DNA from: Rhizorhabdus sp.
Lineage (GTDB): Bacteria; Pseudomonadota; Alphaproteobacteria; Sphingomonadales; Sphingomonadaceae
Assembly (NCBI RefSeq): GCF_018006725.1
Contig: NZ_JAGMXV010000005.1
Span: 1 to 58,971 of the forward strand
DNA length: 58,971 nt
Direction of reading: 5' to 3'
Positions 1 to 9,356 of the stretch are shown here, in pieces (the stretch's first letter is position 1; the number at the start of each line of letters is the position of its first letter). The notes beneath the pieces were generated by a model. It searched no databases, was not told the DNA's origin, and was given only the letters and a program-made list of their open reading frames with translations. Both the position numbers and the translations under genes were made by a program.

Positions 1-1172
1 GCTTCGAGGCTGTACTGATCGCGGGTATCGTCGCGCGTCGATACGAACAGATAGGCGCTTTCGCCGGTATAGTCGGACGGCAGGCTCGACTTCACCTTGC
101 GATAGCCGCAGACGACGGTCAGCGAGCCGATGTCCTGCATATTGTGCTCGACCCGCACATAGCCGCCGTCGACATTGATACGGTGGCCGTTGAGCGTACC
201 GGGGCAGGTCGGCGCATTGGCATTGCCACGGCACAGCGTCGTACCGGTGTCGAACGGGCTCGCGCCGGTGGTCTGGATGCCGGGGAAGCCGATCACGTCG
301 AACAGGAAGCCGGCAGGGGACTCGTTGACGCTCGGCGGAGAGTCACCGCGGTCGCGAAGCATTTCGTAGGTGAACAGGACATTGGTGTCGGGACCCGGTT
401 CCCAAAGCAGCTTGGCGCGCCCGCTGAAATAGCGGGTACCGCCCCAGCGCTGGCCGCGCGCGGGCACGTCCATTGGGATGAAGTCGACATTGTTGGTCTT
501 GGTCAGCCGGTAATAGCCGTCGCTCTCCTGGAAGGAGCCGGCGACGCGGAAGAACAGATTGTCGGCCAGCGGCAGGTTGATCGCGGCCTTCACGTCCTTG
601 GTGTTGAAGCTCGAGTAGCCGAGCCGCATTTCGGCGCCGAAGGTCTTTTCAGGCCGCTTGGTGATCACGTTAACGACGCCGCCGACGGTGTTCTTGCCGA
701 ACAATGTGCCTTGGGGGCCGCGCAGGACTTCGATCCGGTCGATGTCGAACAGGTCGAACAACTGGGTCTGGACGTGGGCGAGCACGAAATCGTCGACGAC
801 GACGCCGACCGCCGGTTCGAAGGTGAGGATGATGTCGCCGGTCGACTGGCCGCGAATACCGATCGAGGCGGCGTTGAAGCCCGGAACATTGGTGATGACG
901 ACGTTGGGAACGTCACCGGCCAGCGCGCGAATGTCGGTCGCGAACTTGCGGTCGATCGCTGCGGAGGAAAAGGCGGTGACGGCGACCGGCGTGTCCTGAA
1001 GAGACTCGCGGACGCGGCGGGCGGTGACGACGATGTCTTCCAGGCCGGCCGCCTGGCCCTGCCGTTCCGGTTCGGGCGCGGTCTGCGCCAGCGCCACGGT
1101 GCTCGTCGATGTCAAGAAGGCGATAGTCGCCGTTCCCAGGGCGCGCGTCGCACCCCGGAGCAGTCCTTTCAT
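1..1172 (-). CDS. TonB-dependent outer-membrane receptor, N-terminal part (runs off left edge)
   Basis: Reading leftward from an ATG at 1172, about 390 codons stay open to the window edge, so the gene is cut by the window and not necessarily broken. The N-terminus is a clear signal peptide (hydrophobic core, ALA-QT cleavage site near residue 29), followed by a TonB-box-like stretch EDIVVTAR near residue 45. The plug domain has the usual LFDIDRIEVLRGPQGTLFG and NTVGGVVNVITKRP signatures. Receptors of this family import large substrates across the outer membrane using TonB energy. The substrate cannot be told from the plug. It is transcribed divergently from cstA. Confidence 0.93.
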   Translation of the reverse strand, partial: MKGLLRGATRALGTATIAFLTSTSTVALAQTAPEPERQGQAAGLEDIVVTARRVRESLQDTPVAVTAFSSAAIDRKFATDIRALAGDVPNVVITNVPGFNAASIGIRGQSTGDIILTFEPAVGVVVDDFVLAHVQTQLFDLFDIDRIEVLRGPQGTLFGKNTVGGVVNVITKRPEKTFGAEMRLGYSSFNTKDVKAAINLPLADNLFFRVAGSFQESDGYYRLTKTNNVDFIPMDVPARGQRWGGTRYFSGRAKLLWEPGPDTNVLFTYEMLRDRGDSPPSVNESPAGFLFDVIGFPGIQTTGASPFDTGTTLCRGNANAPTCPGTLNGHRINVDGGYVRVEHNMQDIGSLTVVCGYRKVKSSLPSDYTGESAYLFVSTRDDTRDQYSLE

Positions 1173-1589
1173 GGCTCTCTCTCCGTCCCTCGGGACCGTC
1201 CGCTGCTTGCGAGCGAATCGGCTGCCCCTCCTCGCGATCCATCCGATCGCCCTCATAAAGGAACATAGATGTTCATTTTTGAAAAGAGCAAAAAACATGC
1301 ATGAATGATTTTTTCCCAGGCGGGTCGACCGGGATTTGGATACGTTGATCATTGCATTGTAAAATAACAATTGTTTCTGAAATGAGGGGACTGGGCGTAA
1401 CCGCGACATGGGGCGTCGTCGCGATCTTTTCCCCAGCCTTTGTCTGCTCGGTTACCGACTATGTCGGCGGAAATGCTGCGCAGCATTGTCCGTGCCGAGG
1501 ATAGCAGGCTGGTTCTTGCGCTTGACCTGCAGCGGACTACAGGCTGGGTTCGTGCGGTAGCGGCCCGTCGGCCGCAGGAGGAGAATGGC
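1173..1589. other. Divergent intergenic region between the TonB receptor and cstA
   Basis: About 417 bases with no convincing gene. It must hold the promoters of two divergent genes. An AT-rich patch at about 1335-1385 is the likeliest promoter area. The cstA frame stays open upstream to 1440, but that extra stretch (1440-1589) lacks family similarity and a good ribosome site, so I read it as leader. Confidence 0.5.
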
Positions 1590-3635
1590 GTGATCCGGAA
1601 ACATGGTCCCTGGGCCCTGCTGGCGGCGATCGGCGCCTTCGCGTTGGCGGTCGTTGCGACCAGCAGGGGCGAGATGATCAACGCCCTGTGGGTCGTTACG
1701 GCGGCGATCAGCGTCTTCCTGATCGGCTATCGCTATTATGCGCTGTTCATCGCGCGCACCGTGATGCGGCTGGACGGGTCGCGACCGACGCCGGCTGTCC
1801 GGCGGGGCGACGGGCTCGACTATGTGCCGACCGAGCGCAGCGTGCTGTTCGGCCATCACTTCGCGGCGATTGCCGGGGCGGGGCCGCTGGTGGGGCCGGT
1901 GCTGGCGGCGCAGATGGGCTATCTGCCGGGCACGCTCTGGATCCTGGCCGGCGTCGTGCTCGCCGGCGCGGTGCAGGACTTCATGATCCTGTTCATCTCG
2001 ATGCGCCGCGACGGGCGCTCGCTGGGTGAGCTGGTGCGCATGGAAATGGGCATGGCGGCCGGCACGATCGCGCTGATCGGCGCCTTCATGATCATGGTCA
2101 TCATTCTCGCCGTTCTGTCGCTGATCGTGGTCAAAGCGCTGGCCGAAAGCCCCTGGGGCAGCTTCACCGTCGCAGCGACCGTCCCGCTCGCGCTGATGAT
2201 GGGCGCCTATACGCGCTGGATTCGCCCCGGCCGCATCGGCGAGGTGTCGCTGTTCGGTCTCCTTGGCCTGATCGCTGCGATCGTCTTCGGCCAGGCGGTC
2301 GCGCAGTCGCCGGTGTGGGGGCCGGCCTTCACCTTCACCCCGCTCCAGCTCTGCTGGATATTGATCGGCTATGGCGGCGTCGCGGCAATCCTGCCGGTCT
2401 GGCTGCTGCTGGCGCCGCGCGATTATCTATCGACCTTCCTCAAGATCGGTGCGATCGCCGCGCTTGCGGTCGGGATCGTCATCATGGCCCCGCCGCTGCG
2501 CATGCCGCCGCTGACGCAGTTCATCGGCGGGGGCGGGCCGGTCTGGTCGGGCGGGCTCTTTCCCTTCCTGTTCATCACCATCGCCTGTGGTGCGGTGTCG
2601 GGCTTCCACGCTTTGATCTCCAGCGGGACCACCCCCAAGCTGATTGCCAGCGAGGATCATGCGCCCGTCATCGGCTATGGCGCGATGCTGATGGAGGCCT
2701 TCGTCGCGATCATGGCGCTGGTCGGGGCGTCGATCCTCGATCCGGGCATCTATTTCGCGATGAACAGCCCGGCGGCGGTGCTCGGCAGCGACCCCGCCAG
2801 CGCGGCCGCCGCCGTCACCGCGATGGGCTTCCCGATCGCGCCGGACGTGCTGACCCAGGCCGCGAAGGACGTCGGCGAGGCGACGATCATTTCGCGCACC
2901 GGCGGCGCCCCGACGCTCGCGGTCGCGATGGCGGAAATCTTCAGCCATGTGATCGGCGGCAGCGCGATGAAGGCCTTCTGGTATCATTTCGCGATCCTGT
3001 TCGAGGCGCTGTTCATTCTGACCGCGGTCGACGCGGGCACGCGGGCGGGGCGCTTCATGCTGCAGGACCTGATCGGTACGGTGGTCCCGTCCTTCCGCGA
3101 CAGCGGCGCGGTGGTGCCCGGCCTCATCGCCACGGCGCTGTGTGTCGGCGCCTGGGGCTTCTTCCTTCACCAGGGCGTCACCGATCCGCTGGGTGGGGTC
3201 AACACGCTGTGGCCGGTCTTCGGAATCTCGAACCAGATGCTCGCCGCCATCGCGCTGATGCTGGCGACGGTCGTCCTCTTCCGGATGAAGCAGGACCGCT
3301 ATGCCTGGGTCACGCTGGTGCCGACCGGCTGGCTGCTGATCTGCACGACCACGGCGGGGTGGCTGAAGATCTTCTCGACCGATCCGAAGGTCGGTTTCCT
3401 TGCCCATGCAGCCCTTTTCTCGGACGCGGCCGAGCGGGGCGAACTCCTGGCCCCGGCCAAGTCGGCCGACCAGATGGCGCGGATCATCTTCAATGACCGC
3501 ATCGACGCGGGCCTCTGTGCCCTGTTCCTCGTCGTGGTGCTGGCAATCGCCGTCTTCGCGCTACGCAGCTGCCTTGCCGCGCGGCGGCTCGACCGGCCGA
3601 GCGTCCATGAGATCGGCGGGGAGGCGGTTGTCTGA
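1590..3635 (+). CDS. cstA: CstA-family carbon starvation/pyruvate-peptide transporter
   Basis: A polytopic inner-membrane protein of 681 residues with the CstA core: the early motif with ERSVLFGHHFAAIAGAGP, many hydrophobic segments, and the SSGTTPKLIASEDHAP region. CstA and its relative BtsT import pyruvate or peptides when carbon is scarce. I chose the GTG at 1590 because AGGAGGAG lies 6 bases before it and the CstA similarity starts just after. An ATG-containing extension to 1440 has no such site. The next gene, a YbdD-type small protein, begins on the last base of the stop codon, the standard pairing for this transporter. Confidence 0.92.
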   Translation: MIRKHGPWALLAAIGAFALAVVATSRGEMINALWVVTAAISVFLIGYRYYALFIARTVMRLDGSRPTPAVRRGDGLDYVPTERSVLFGHHFAAIAGAGPLVGPVLAAQMGYLPGTLWILAGVVLAGAVQDFMILFISMRRDGRSLGELVRMEMGMAAGTIALIGAFMIMVIILAVLSLIVVKALAESPWGSFTVAATVPLALMMGAYTRWIRPGRIGEVSLFGLLGLIAAIVFGQAVAQSPVWGPAFTFTPLQLCWILIGYGGVAAILPVWLLLAPRDYLSTFLKIGAIAALAVGIVIMAPPLRMPPLTQFIGGGGPVWSGGLFPFLFITIACGAVSGFHALISSGTTPKLIASEDHAPVIGYGAMLMEAFVAIMALVGASILDPGIYFAMNSPAAVLGSDPASAAAAVTAMGFPIAPDVLTQAAKDVGEATIISRTGGAPTLAVAMAEIFSHVIGGSAMKAFWYHFAILFEALFILTAVDAGTRAGRFMLQDLIGTVVPSFRDSGAVVPGLIATALCVGAWGFFLHQGVTDPLGGVNTLWPVFGISNQMLAAIALMLATVVLFRMKQDRYAWVTLVPTGWLLICTTTAGWLKIFSTDPKVGFLAHAALFSDAAERGELLAPAKSADQMARIIFNDRIDAGLCALFLVVVLAIAVFALRSCLAARRLDRPSVHEIGGEAVV

Positions 3636-3817
3636 TGGGCGAATTGTTCGGCATGATCGCGCGGACTGCGCGGATGATGGTCGGGCTGCCGGACTATGGC
3701 ACCTATCTGCGCCATATGGCCGAGCATCATCCCGACCAGGAACCGATGGACCGCACCGCTTTCTTCCGCAACCGGCAGGACGCGCGCTATCGCGGCGGCG
3801 GCGGGCGCTGCTGCTGA
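3635..3817 (+). CDS. YbdD/YjiX-family small protein (CstA partner)
   Basis: Sixty residues with the family hallmarks: a short basic N-terminus, GLPDYGTYLRHM, and a C-terminus ending in glycines and cysteines. The start overlaps the cstA stop in a TGATG junction, so translation is coupled. In E. coli the equivalent small proteins (YbdD with CstA, YjiX with BtsT) accompany the transporter and are needed for normal uptake. The role here is inferred from that pairing. Confidence 0.85.
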   Translation: MGELFGMIARTARMMVGLPDYGTYLRHMAEHHPDQEPMDRTAFFRNRQDARYRGGGGRCC

Positions 3818-3856
3818 CGGCCGGGCGGTCCGCGTCGGCCATCAGCGGCTGGGCCG

Positions 3857-4762
3857 TCAGATGCGGGTGCCGCCGCGCGCCTCGACCATGTCCTGTCGGT
3901 TGGTGTCGAAGTCGCTCGCATCGTGCCGCTCGCGCAACTGCATGTCGGGGCTGCCGACCGCGCGGTTGACGATGCGCCCGCGCCGGACGGCGGGGCGATC
4001 GGCGACTTCCGATACCCAGCGGTCGAGATGCGGATATTCGTGGACCGACAGGAATTCCTGCGCGCCATAGGCGTCGCGCATGATCCCGCCATACCAGGGG
4101 AAGATCGCGATATCGGCGATCGTGTAGTCGTCGCCCGCCATGTAGCGATGCTTGGCCAGATGGGTGTCGAGCACGTGCAGCTGCCGCTTGGTTTCCATCG
4201 CGAAGCGGTCGATCGCATATTCGATCTTGATCGGCGCATAGGCATAGAAATGGCCGAGCCCCCCGCCGACATACGGCGCCGATCCCATCTGCCACATCAG
4301 CCAGTTCATGGTCTCGGCCCGGCGGTGGAGATCGGTCGGCAGGAAGGCGCCGAACTTTTCGGCGAGGTAGAAGAGGATCGACCCGCTCTCGAACAGGCGG
4401 ACCGTGGGATCGACCGAGCGGTCGACCATTGCCGGGATCTTCGAATTGGGATTGATCGCAACGAAGTCGCTGCCGAACTGCGCGCCTTCCTGGATCGGGA
4501 TCAGCCAGGCGTCATATTCGGCCCCGGCATGGCCGAGCGCGAGCAGCTCCTCGAGCATGATCGTGACCTTCTGGCCGTTCGGGGTGCCAAGCGAATAGAG
4601 CTGCAGCGGGTGCTTGCCGACTGGCAGTTCCTTGTCGTGGGTGGCGCCCGAGACGGGACGGTTGATGCTGGCGAAGGCGCCGCCGCTCGGCTTCTCCCAG
4701 GTCCAGACGCTCGGCGGGACATAGCCCGGGGGAAAGTTGTTCGCGGGGTCCTGATCGGCCAT
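3857..4762 (-). CDS. yghU: YghU-type glutathione S-transferase / disulfide-bond oxidoreductase
   Basis: A 301-residue cytosolic protein. The long N-terminal extension (PPSVWTWEKPSGG) and the thioredoxin-like GST domain starting near LQLYSLGTPNGQKVTIMLEE match the YghU/YfcG group, which reduces disulfides and peroxides with glutathione. The alpha-helical C-terminal domain follows with MAGDDYTIADIAIFPW. AAGGA lies 8 bases before the ATG. The gene ends 39 bases from ybdD and is convergent with it. The physiological substrate is unknown. Confidence 0.9.
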   Translation of the reverse strand: MADQDPANNFPPGYVPPSVWTWEKPSGGAFASINRPVSGATHDKELPVGKHPLQLYSLGTPNGQKVTIMLEELLALGHAGAEYDAWLIPIQEGAQFGSDFVAINPNSKIPAMVDRSVDPTVRLFESGSILFYLAEKFGAFLPTDLHRRAETMNWLMWQMGSAPYVGGGLGHFYAYAPIKIEYAIDRFAMETKRQLHVLDTHLAKHRYMAGDDYTIADIAIFPWYGGIMRDAYGAQEFLSVHEYPHLDRWVSEVADRPAVRRGRIVNRAVGSPDMQLRERHDASDFDTNRQDMVEARGGTRI

Positions 4763-4905
4763 CGGTCGTTCCTTGGGGGATTATGTGTTGGGCAAGGCCA
4801 GAGCGAAGGCTATGGCCGGGGGCAAGCAGACATGATCGCAAAGATCGTATCGCGGCCAGAAAGTTCAACCACCGGACGGGTCGCGCACAGGCAAGAGGAT
4901 GCACT

Positions 4906-5316
4906 ATGCGGGTCAACGCACTCGACCATGTCAACATCGTCACCGATGATCTCGACGGCACGGCGCTCTTCTACGCCGAGCTTCTGTCGCTCGAACGCCG
5001 CGACGGCCCGGCGCCGCTGCTGCCCGAGCATGTCCAGTGGATGTACGATGCCGGCGGCCGGCCGATCCTCCACCTGAACAGCATGGATTGTCCTCGCTTC
5101 TACGACCGGCCGGTCGAAGCGGGGCCGACCGGGCCGATCCACCATGTCGCGCTCAATTGCTCGGGGTTCGAGGAGGTGCGCGGGCGGCTCGATGCGATGG
5201 GCGCCGACTACCGGACCAACAGCGCGGATTCGATCGGGCTGAAACAGATCTTCACCCAGGATCCCAATGGCGTTCTTCTCGAACTTAACTTCTTCGAGGG
5301 GCCTGCGCCCGCTTAG
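4906..5316 (+). CDS. VOC-family (glyoxalase/dioxygenase fold) protein
   Basis: A 136-residue single-module VOC protein: it opens with ALDHVNIVTDDLDGTALFY and ends with KQIFTQDPNGVLLELNFFE, which supply the usual metal-ligand positions (His near residue 7, a central His in PIHHVAL, Glu near the end). Members are lyases, isomerases or ring-cleaving dioxygenases, and the reaction here is not predictable. Start taken at the ATG at 4906, just before the conserved first strand. An in-frame extension to 4783 is not VOC-like. The 3' end overlaps the convergent pabB by 32 bases. Confidence 0.8.
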   Translation: MRVNALDHVNIVTDDLDGTALFYAELLSLERRDGPAPLLPEHVQWMYDAGGRPILHLNSMDCPRFYDRPVEAGPTGPIHHVALNCSGFEEVRGRLDAMGADYRTNSADSIGLKQIFTQDPNGVLLELNFFEGPAPA

Positions 5317-6472
5317 GGGTGGCCTGCCGCCGGGTCAGCACCTCCGCCTTGGCGAGGCATTCGCGCCATTCGCTCGCTTCGCTCGAGTCCGCGACGACGC
5401 CCGAGCCGATGCCATAGCGGGCGAATGGAGCGCCGGTCGGCCAGTCGAGGGTACGGATCGCAACGTTGAACTCGGCCGATCCATCGGGCGCAAACCAGCC
5501 GATCGACCCGGTGTAGATGCCGCGAGATTCGGGTTCGACCGCCAGGATGGCCTCTGTCGCGCGGATCTTCGGCGCGCCGGTGATCGATCCGCAGGGGAAC
5601 AGCGCGCGCAGCAGGGCTTCGGCGCCGATGCCTTCGCGCAGGGTTCCGGTGACAGTCGAGGTCATCTGATGGATGGTCGGATAGGTCTCGACGTCGAACA
5701 GGCGCGGGACCGAGACGCTGCCGGGGAGGCAGATGCGGGCGATGTCGTTGCGCAACAGATCGACGATCATCAGGTTTTCGGCCTGCTGCTTGGGATCGTC
5801 CGACAGCGCCGCGACGGCGAGCCGGTCCTTCTCCGCGCTGGCGCCACGCGTAGCCGTGCCCTTCATCGGCCGGCACTCGATCGCCTGACCGTCGCGGCGA
5901 AAGAACAGCTCGGGCGAGAAGGAGAGGATCGATCGGTCGTCCGTGCGAAGGATTCCGCCATGCGGTGCGCGGGCATGGTCGCGTAGCGCGGCATAGAGCG
6001 CCACGGGATCGCCGCTCACCGGTACGCGGCAGGGAAAGGTCAGGTTGATCTGATAGACGTCGCCCGCCGCGATCAGCCGCTGGACCTCGGCGAAGGCAGC
6101 GGCATAGGCCCTTCGCTCGATCAGCGGCTCGGCGGCGCCGGCGGCGGCCTGCGCTGCGAGGTCGGCTGTCCAGTCGTCGGGCAGATCGGTGAAGCCCTCG
6201 AACAAGCCGAACCACAGCAGCGGTCCGCTCTCCGGCGGCAGCGGTCGCGCCAGTGCCGCCAGCCGGGGTTCGAGTGCCAGGCCCGCTTCGAAGGTCAGAC
6301 AGCCTGCCGCGTGCAATCCGCTCGTCAGCGCCGCGTCGAGCCGGGTCAGCGCTTCGTCGACGTCGGCGCCCGTCCAGGCGACGATGGTGTCGACCGGCTG
6401 CGCATAGAGCCGATTCCTGCCCGATGCGGCCAGGACGGCGAAGCTGCCCGACAGATCGGGGACGGGGGGCAT
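5285..6472 (-). CDS. pabB: Aminodeoxychorismate synthase component I
   Basis: A 395-residue chorismate-using enzyme that makes 4-amino-4-deoxychorismate for p-aminobenzoate and folate. The C-terminal two thirds carry family signatures: PMKGTATRG (the lysine-containing motif of PabB/TrpE), ENLMIVDLLRNDIARI, FPCGSITGAPKIRA and YTGSIGWFAPDG. There is no fused PabC domain, so aminodeoxychorismate lyase and the glutaminase subunit must be elsewhere. The ATG at 6472 lies 8 bases after the folB stop, giving a folB-pabB folate operon. Its end overlaps the convergent VOC gene. Confidence 0.93.
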   Translation of the reverse strand: MPPVPDLSGSFAVLAASGRNRLYAQPVDTIVAWTGADVDEALTRLDAALTSGLHAAGCLTFEAGLALEPRLAALARPLPPESGPLLWFGLFEGFTDLPDDWTADLAAQAAAGAAEPLIERRAYAAAFAEVQRLIAAGDVYQINLTFPCRVPVSGDPVALYAALRDHARAPHGGILRTDDRSILSFSPELFFRRDGQAIECRPMKGTATRGASAEKDRLAVAALSDDPKQQAENLMIVDLLRNDIARICLPGSVSVPRLFDVETYPTIHQMTSTVTGTLREGIGAEALLRALFPCGSITGAPKIRATEAILAVEPESRGIYTGSIGWFAPDGSAEFNVAIRTLDWPTGAPFARYGIGSGVVADSSEASEWRECLAKAEVLTRRQATPKRAQAPRRS

Positions 6473-6480
6473 GGGGCGCT

Positions 6481-6921
6481 TCAGGCGCCTCGCGCCAGCG
6501 CGATGGTCGAGCGGGCGACGCCATTGGGCAGCGCCCCGGGCTTCGCCACCGAAATTTCGGCGCGCATCACGCGCGGATCGGCGAGCAGCGCCTCGCCTAG
6601 CTGGCGCGCGAAATTCTCGATCAGCCCGATGCTCCGGTCGGCCAGACGCCGGCATTCCTCGACGATGCGGTTATAGTCGATCGTATCGTTGATGGTGTCC
6701 GCTTCGGGCGGCAATATGTCGAGCTGGACCGCGACGATCAGCGACTGGCGCCGGTTCTTCTCATGGCTGTGCACGCCGATGAACGCCTCTACCCGAATGT
6801 CGTCGACGCAGACGCGCTGGTGGAGGACGACCGGGGCCGAACGGCTGCGCCGGTAGTGTGCGGTCGGGTCTAGCGATCCGTCCGCCGGGGCCCGGTCGAT
6901 CATGCGCTTGCCTTGTGTCAT
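6481..6921 (-). CDS. folB: Dihydroneopterin aldolase
   Basis: A 146-residue FolB: VDDIRVEAFIGVHSHEKNR, TIDYNRIVEEC, a mid glutamate in LIENFARQLG and the late lysine in ISVAKPGA that acts in catalysis in this family. It converts dihydroneopterin to 6-hydroxymethyl-dihydropterin plus glycolaldehyde in folate synthesis. I chose the ATG at 6921, preceded by GGGAAAG. An upstream start at 6948 is possible. The N-terminal ~35 residues before the conserved core look disordered. It is first in an operon with pabB. Confidence 0.92.
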   Translation of the reverse strand: MTQGKRMIDRAPADGSLDPTAHYRRSRSAPVVLHQRVCVDDIRVEAFIGVHSHEKNRRQSLIVAVQLDILPPEADTINDTIDYNRIVEECRRLADRSIGLIENFARQLGEALLADPRVMRAEISVAKPGALPNGVARSTIALARGA

Positions 6922-7097
6922 GCGTCTTTCCCTGCAGGCCCGGATCACCCGGCTAGACTATCGCGGTCGGTTCGGCGAGGCGGCCGGGAGTCCAGGCTGT
7001 CGGGCCTCCGCATGATGCGTCCGCTCCGTCGGATCACGACCTCCCCAGTCCGATTCGCCGATTGCCATCGCTGGGCCGCGAAGGCAATGCGGGAGCC

Positions 7098-7937
7098 ATG
7101 AGACTGCGCTCGCTCCTCTTCGTCCCCGGCGATCGGCCGGAGCGTTTTCCGAAGGCCGCTGCCAGCGGCGCGGATGCGCTGATCCTCGATTTGGAGGACT
7201 CGGTGGCGCCCGAAGCCAAGGCCCGTGCGCGCGAGGCGATCGGCGAATGGCTGCGCTCGGCGCCCCCGGTGCCGAGCTTCGTCCGCATCAACCCGCTCGA
7301 TTCCGGGCATGTCGGCGCGGACCTGCGCGCGATCGTCGCGGCGCGTCCGGCGGGGATCGTCCTGCCCAAGGCCGAAGGGCAGGACTCGGTCGCACGGTTG
7401 CTCGAACTGGCGGGGGCCGATTGCCCGCCGATCCTGCCGATCGCGACCGAAACGCCGGCTGCCATCTTCGCGCTGGGCAGCTACCGGGCCTATGCCGAGC
7501 GTCTGGTCGGCCTGACCTGGGGTGCCGAAGATTTGCCGGCGGCGATCGGCGCAGCCAGTTCGCGCGAGGAGGACGGGCGTTACACCCCGCCCTATGAGAT
7601 GGTCCGCGCGCTGACCCTGTTCGGCGCCCATGCGGCGGGGGTCGCCGCGATCGAGACGGTCTATCCGAACATCGCCGACAGCGAAGGCCTTGCCGCCTAT
7701 GTCGCGCGCGGCCGGCGCGACGGCTTCACCGGCATGATGGCGATCCATCCGTCGCAGGTCGAAACGATCAATCGCGGCTTCAGCCCGAGCGAGGCAGAGA
7801 TCGACCAGGCCAAGGCGATCGTCGCGCTGTTCGCAGCCCATCCAGGGGTTGGGGCCCTAAAGCTCGACGGCAAGATGGTCGATCGCCCTCACCTGAAACA
7901 GGCCGAGGCGCTCCTGGCCCGCGCGGGTGTGCTTTAG
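7098..7937 (+). CDS. HpcH/HpaI-family CoA ester lyase (CitE-like)
   Basis: A 279-residue TIM-barrel protein starting [17 protein letters not shown]. The substrate and metal motifs [22 protein letters not shown] and [12 protein letters not shown] are typical of CitE-like malyl-CoA/citramalyl-CoA lyases or malyl-CoA thioesterases. It cleaves or hydrolyses a hydroxyacyl-CoA; the exact substrate is unresolved. Its end overlaps by 4 bases the convergent MaoC gene, and this pairing is common in pathways through mesaconyl-CoA or citramalyl-CoA. A start at 7062 is open but lacks family similarity. Confidence 0.88.
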   Translation: MRLRSLLFVPGDRPERFPKAAASGADALILDLEDSVAPEAKARAREAIGEWLRSAPPVPSFVRINPLDSGHVGADLRAIVAARPAGIVLPKAEGQDSVARLLELAGADCPPILPIATETPAAIFALGSYRAYAERLVGLTWGAEDLPAAIGAASSREEDGRYTPPYEMVRALTLFGAHAAGVAAIETVYPNIADSEGLAAYVARGRRDGFTGMMAIHPSQVETINRGFSPSEAEIDQAKAIVALFAAHPGVGALKLDGKMVDRPHLKQAEALLARAGVL

Positions 7938-8389
7938 TCCGCAGGCTTCCGCCTCAGCAGCGCCGATCGCAGGCATTCGCAGACCACCTCGTCGCGCTGG
8001 TTCCGCAGGCGGTGGTGGAAGGTGACGATGCCGGCGTCGGGCCGTGACCGGGACTCGCGCAGTTCGACGACCTCGCTCTCGGCGCGCATCGTGTCGCCGA
8101 TGAAGACCGGCTTCGGCATGACCAGCTTGTCATAGCCGAGATTGGCGACGAGCGTGCCCAGCGTCGTGTCGCCGACCGACAGGCCGACCATCAGCGCGAA
8201 GGTGAAGGTGCCGTTGACGAGGATCTGCCCGAACTCGCTCTGACGCGCGGCCTCGGCATCGAGATGGAGCGGCTGCGGATTGTGGGTCATCGTCGAGAAG
8301 AGGAGATTGTCGGTCTCGGTAACCGTCCGGCGGATGTCGTGCGTCAGGCGATCCCCCACCGTCCATTCGTCGAACCAGCGTCCCGCCAT
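7934..8389 (-). CDS. MaoC-like hot-dog dehydratase
   Basis: A 151-residue hot-dog protein with [16 protein letters not shown], the D-x4-H-type hydratase motif of MaoC enoyl-CoA hydratases, followed by [18 protein letters not shown]. It probably hydrates an enoyl-CoA such as a mesaconyl-type substrate; that is inferred from the adjacent CoA ester lyase. The ATG at 8389 has AAGGAGG just upstream, which rules out the longer frame to 8446. Convergent with, and 4 bases overlapping, the lyase gene. Confidence 0.87.
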   Translation of the reverse strand: MAGRWFDEWTVGDRLTHDIRRTVTETDNLLFSTMTHNPQPLHLDAEAARQSEFGQILVNGTFTFALMVGLSVGDTTLGTLVANLGYDKLVMPKPVFIGDTMRAESEVVELRESRSRPDAGIVTFHHRLRNQRDEVVCECLRSALLRRKPAD

Positions 8390-8645
8390 CCCGGCCTCCT
8401 TCTGCTTGCGCTGTCGGGAGGATAGAAGGCGCGGCGCGCTCGGCAAAATCGAAACATTGCCCGGCGGCGCATAGACGCGACCTATGGCCGGCGCCGCTTC
8501 AACTGGCGCTGGTCATGTCCGTACCTCGTCCATATCATGTCAAAACATTGCCATGTTCCGAGGTGCAATCTTTTGCAGGACAGGGCGGTTGACGCATTCG
8601 CGGTGCCCCCATACCTGAATCACCTCCGTCCCGATGAGGAAGACC

Positions 8646-9356
8646 GTGACGTCCAGTACCATCCTGTTGGTTGAAGACGATCCCTCGCTCCGGGTCCTGA
8701 CCGCGCGCGCGCTGCAGGAGAATGGCTATACGGTCCGTCCGGCCTCCACGGCGCCGGAAATGTGGATCATCTTCAATGCCGAGCCGGTCGACCTGATCCT
8801 GCTCGACATCATGCTGCCCGGCACCAGCGGCATCGAGCTTTGCCGGCAGGTCCGCCAGAAGAGCGACGTGCCGATCATCTTCATCAGCGCCAAGGGCAGC
8901 GAGACCGACCGCGTGATCGGGCTTGAAATCGGCGCCGACGATTATCTGCCCAAGCCGTTCAGCACGCGCGAGCTGATGGCGCGGGTGCGCGCCGTGCTGC
9001 GGCGTGGCGGCATGGACCGGCAGAGCGACGTCAGCCGGCGCAACGAGGCATCGTTCGACGGCTGGACCGTCAATTTCCCACGCCGCGAGCTCACCTCACC
9101 CACCGGCGCCATCGTCGACCTTACGGGGGCCGAGTTCGATCTGCTCTCCAGCTTCGTCCACAATGCCCAGCGGGTGATCGCGCGCGAGAGGCTGATCGAG
9201 CTGTCGCGGACCCGGCTGGGCGACGCCTCCGACCGGAGCATCGACGTCCTCGTCAGCCGGCTGCGCCGCAAGCTGCAGAGCGCGGGCAAGGATGCGCCGA
9301 TCACCACGGTGCGCGGCGTCGGCTATATGTTCAACGCCGAGGTCTCGCGCAGTTGA
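8646..9356 (+). CDS. OmpR-family response regulator
   Basis: A receiver plus winged-helix regulator of about 236 residues. The receiver shows the acidic pair in LLVEDDPSL, the phosphorylated Asp in ILLDIMLPG (residue 54 from this start) and the switch lysine in YLPKPF. The C-terminal wing has LTGAEFDLL, SDRSIDVLVSRLRRKL and TVRGVGYMF. I favour the GTG at 8646, which has AGGAAG 3 to 8 bases ahead. An ATG at 8634 would add four residues but has no ribosome site. The sensor kinase starts inside its stop codon. Confidence 0.92.
   Translation: MTSSTILLVEDDPSLRVLTARALQENGYTVRPASTAPEMWIIFNAEPVDLILLDIMLPGTSGIELCRQVRQKSDVPIIFISAKGSETDRVIGLEIGADDYLPKPFSTRELMARVRAVLRRGGMDRQSDVSRRNEASFDGWTVNFPRRELTSPTGAIVDLTGAEFDLLSSFVHNAQRVIARERLIELSRTRLGDASDRSIDVLVSRLRRKLQSAGKDAPITTVRGVGYMFNAEVSRS

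Noticed and set aside
144-1268. Long plus-strand reading frame over the first 1.2 kb
   Set aside because: It is the antisense shadow of the TonB receptor; the minus strand gives a signal peptide, TonB box and plug domain, the plus strand gives only Asp/Val/Arg-rich sequence.
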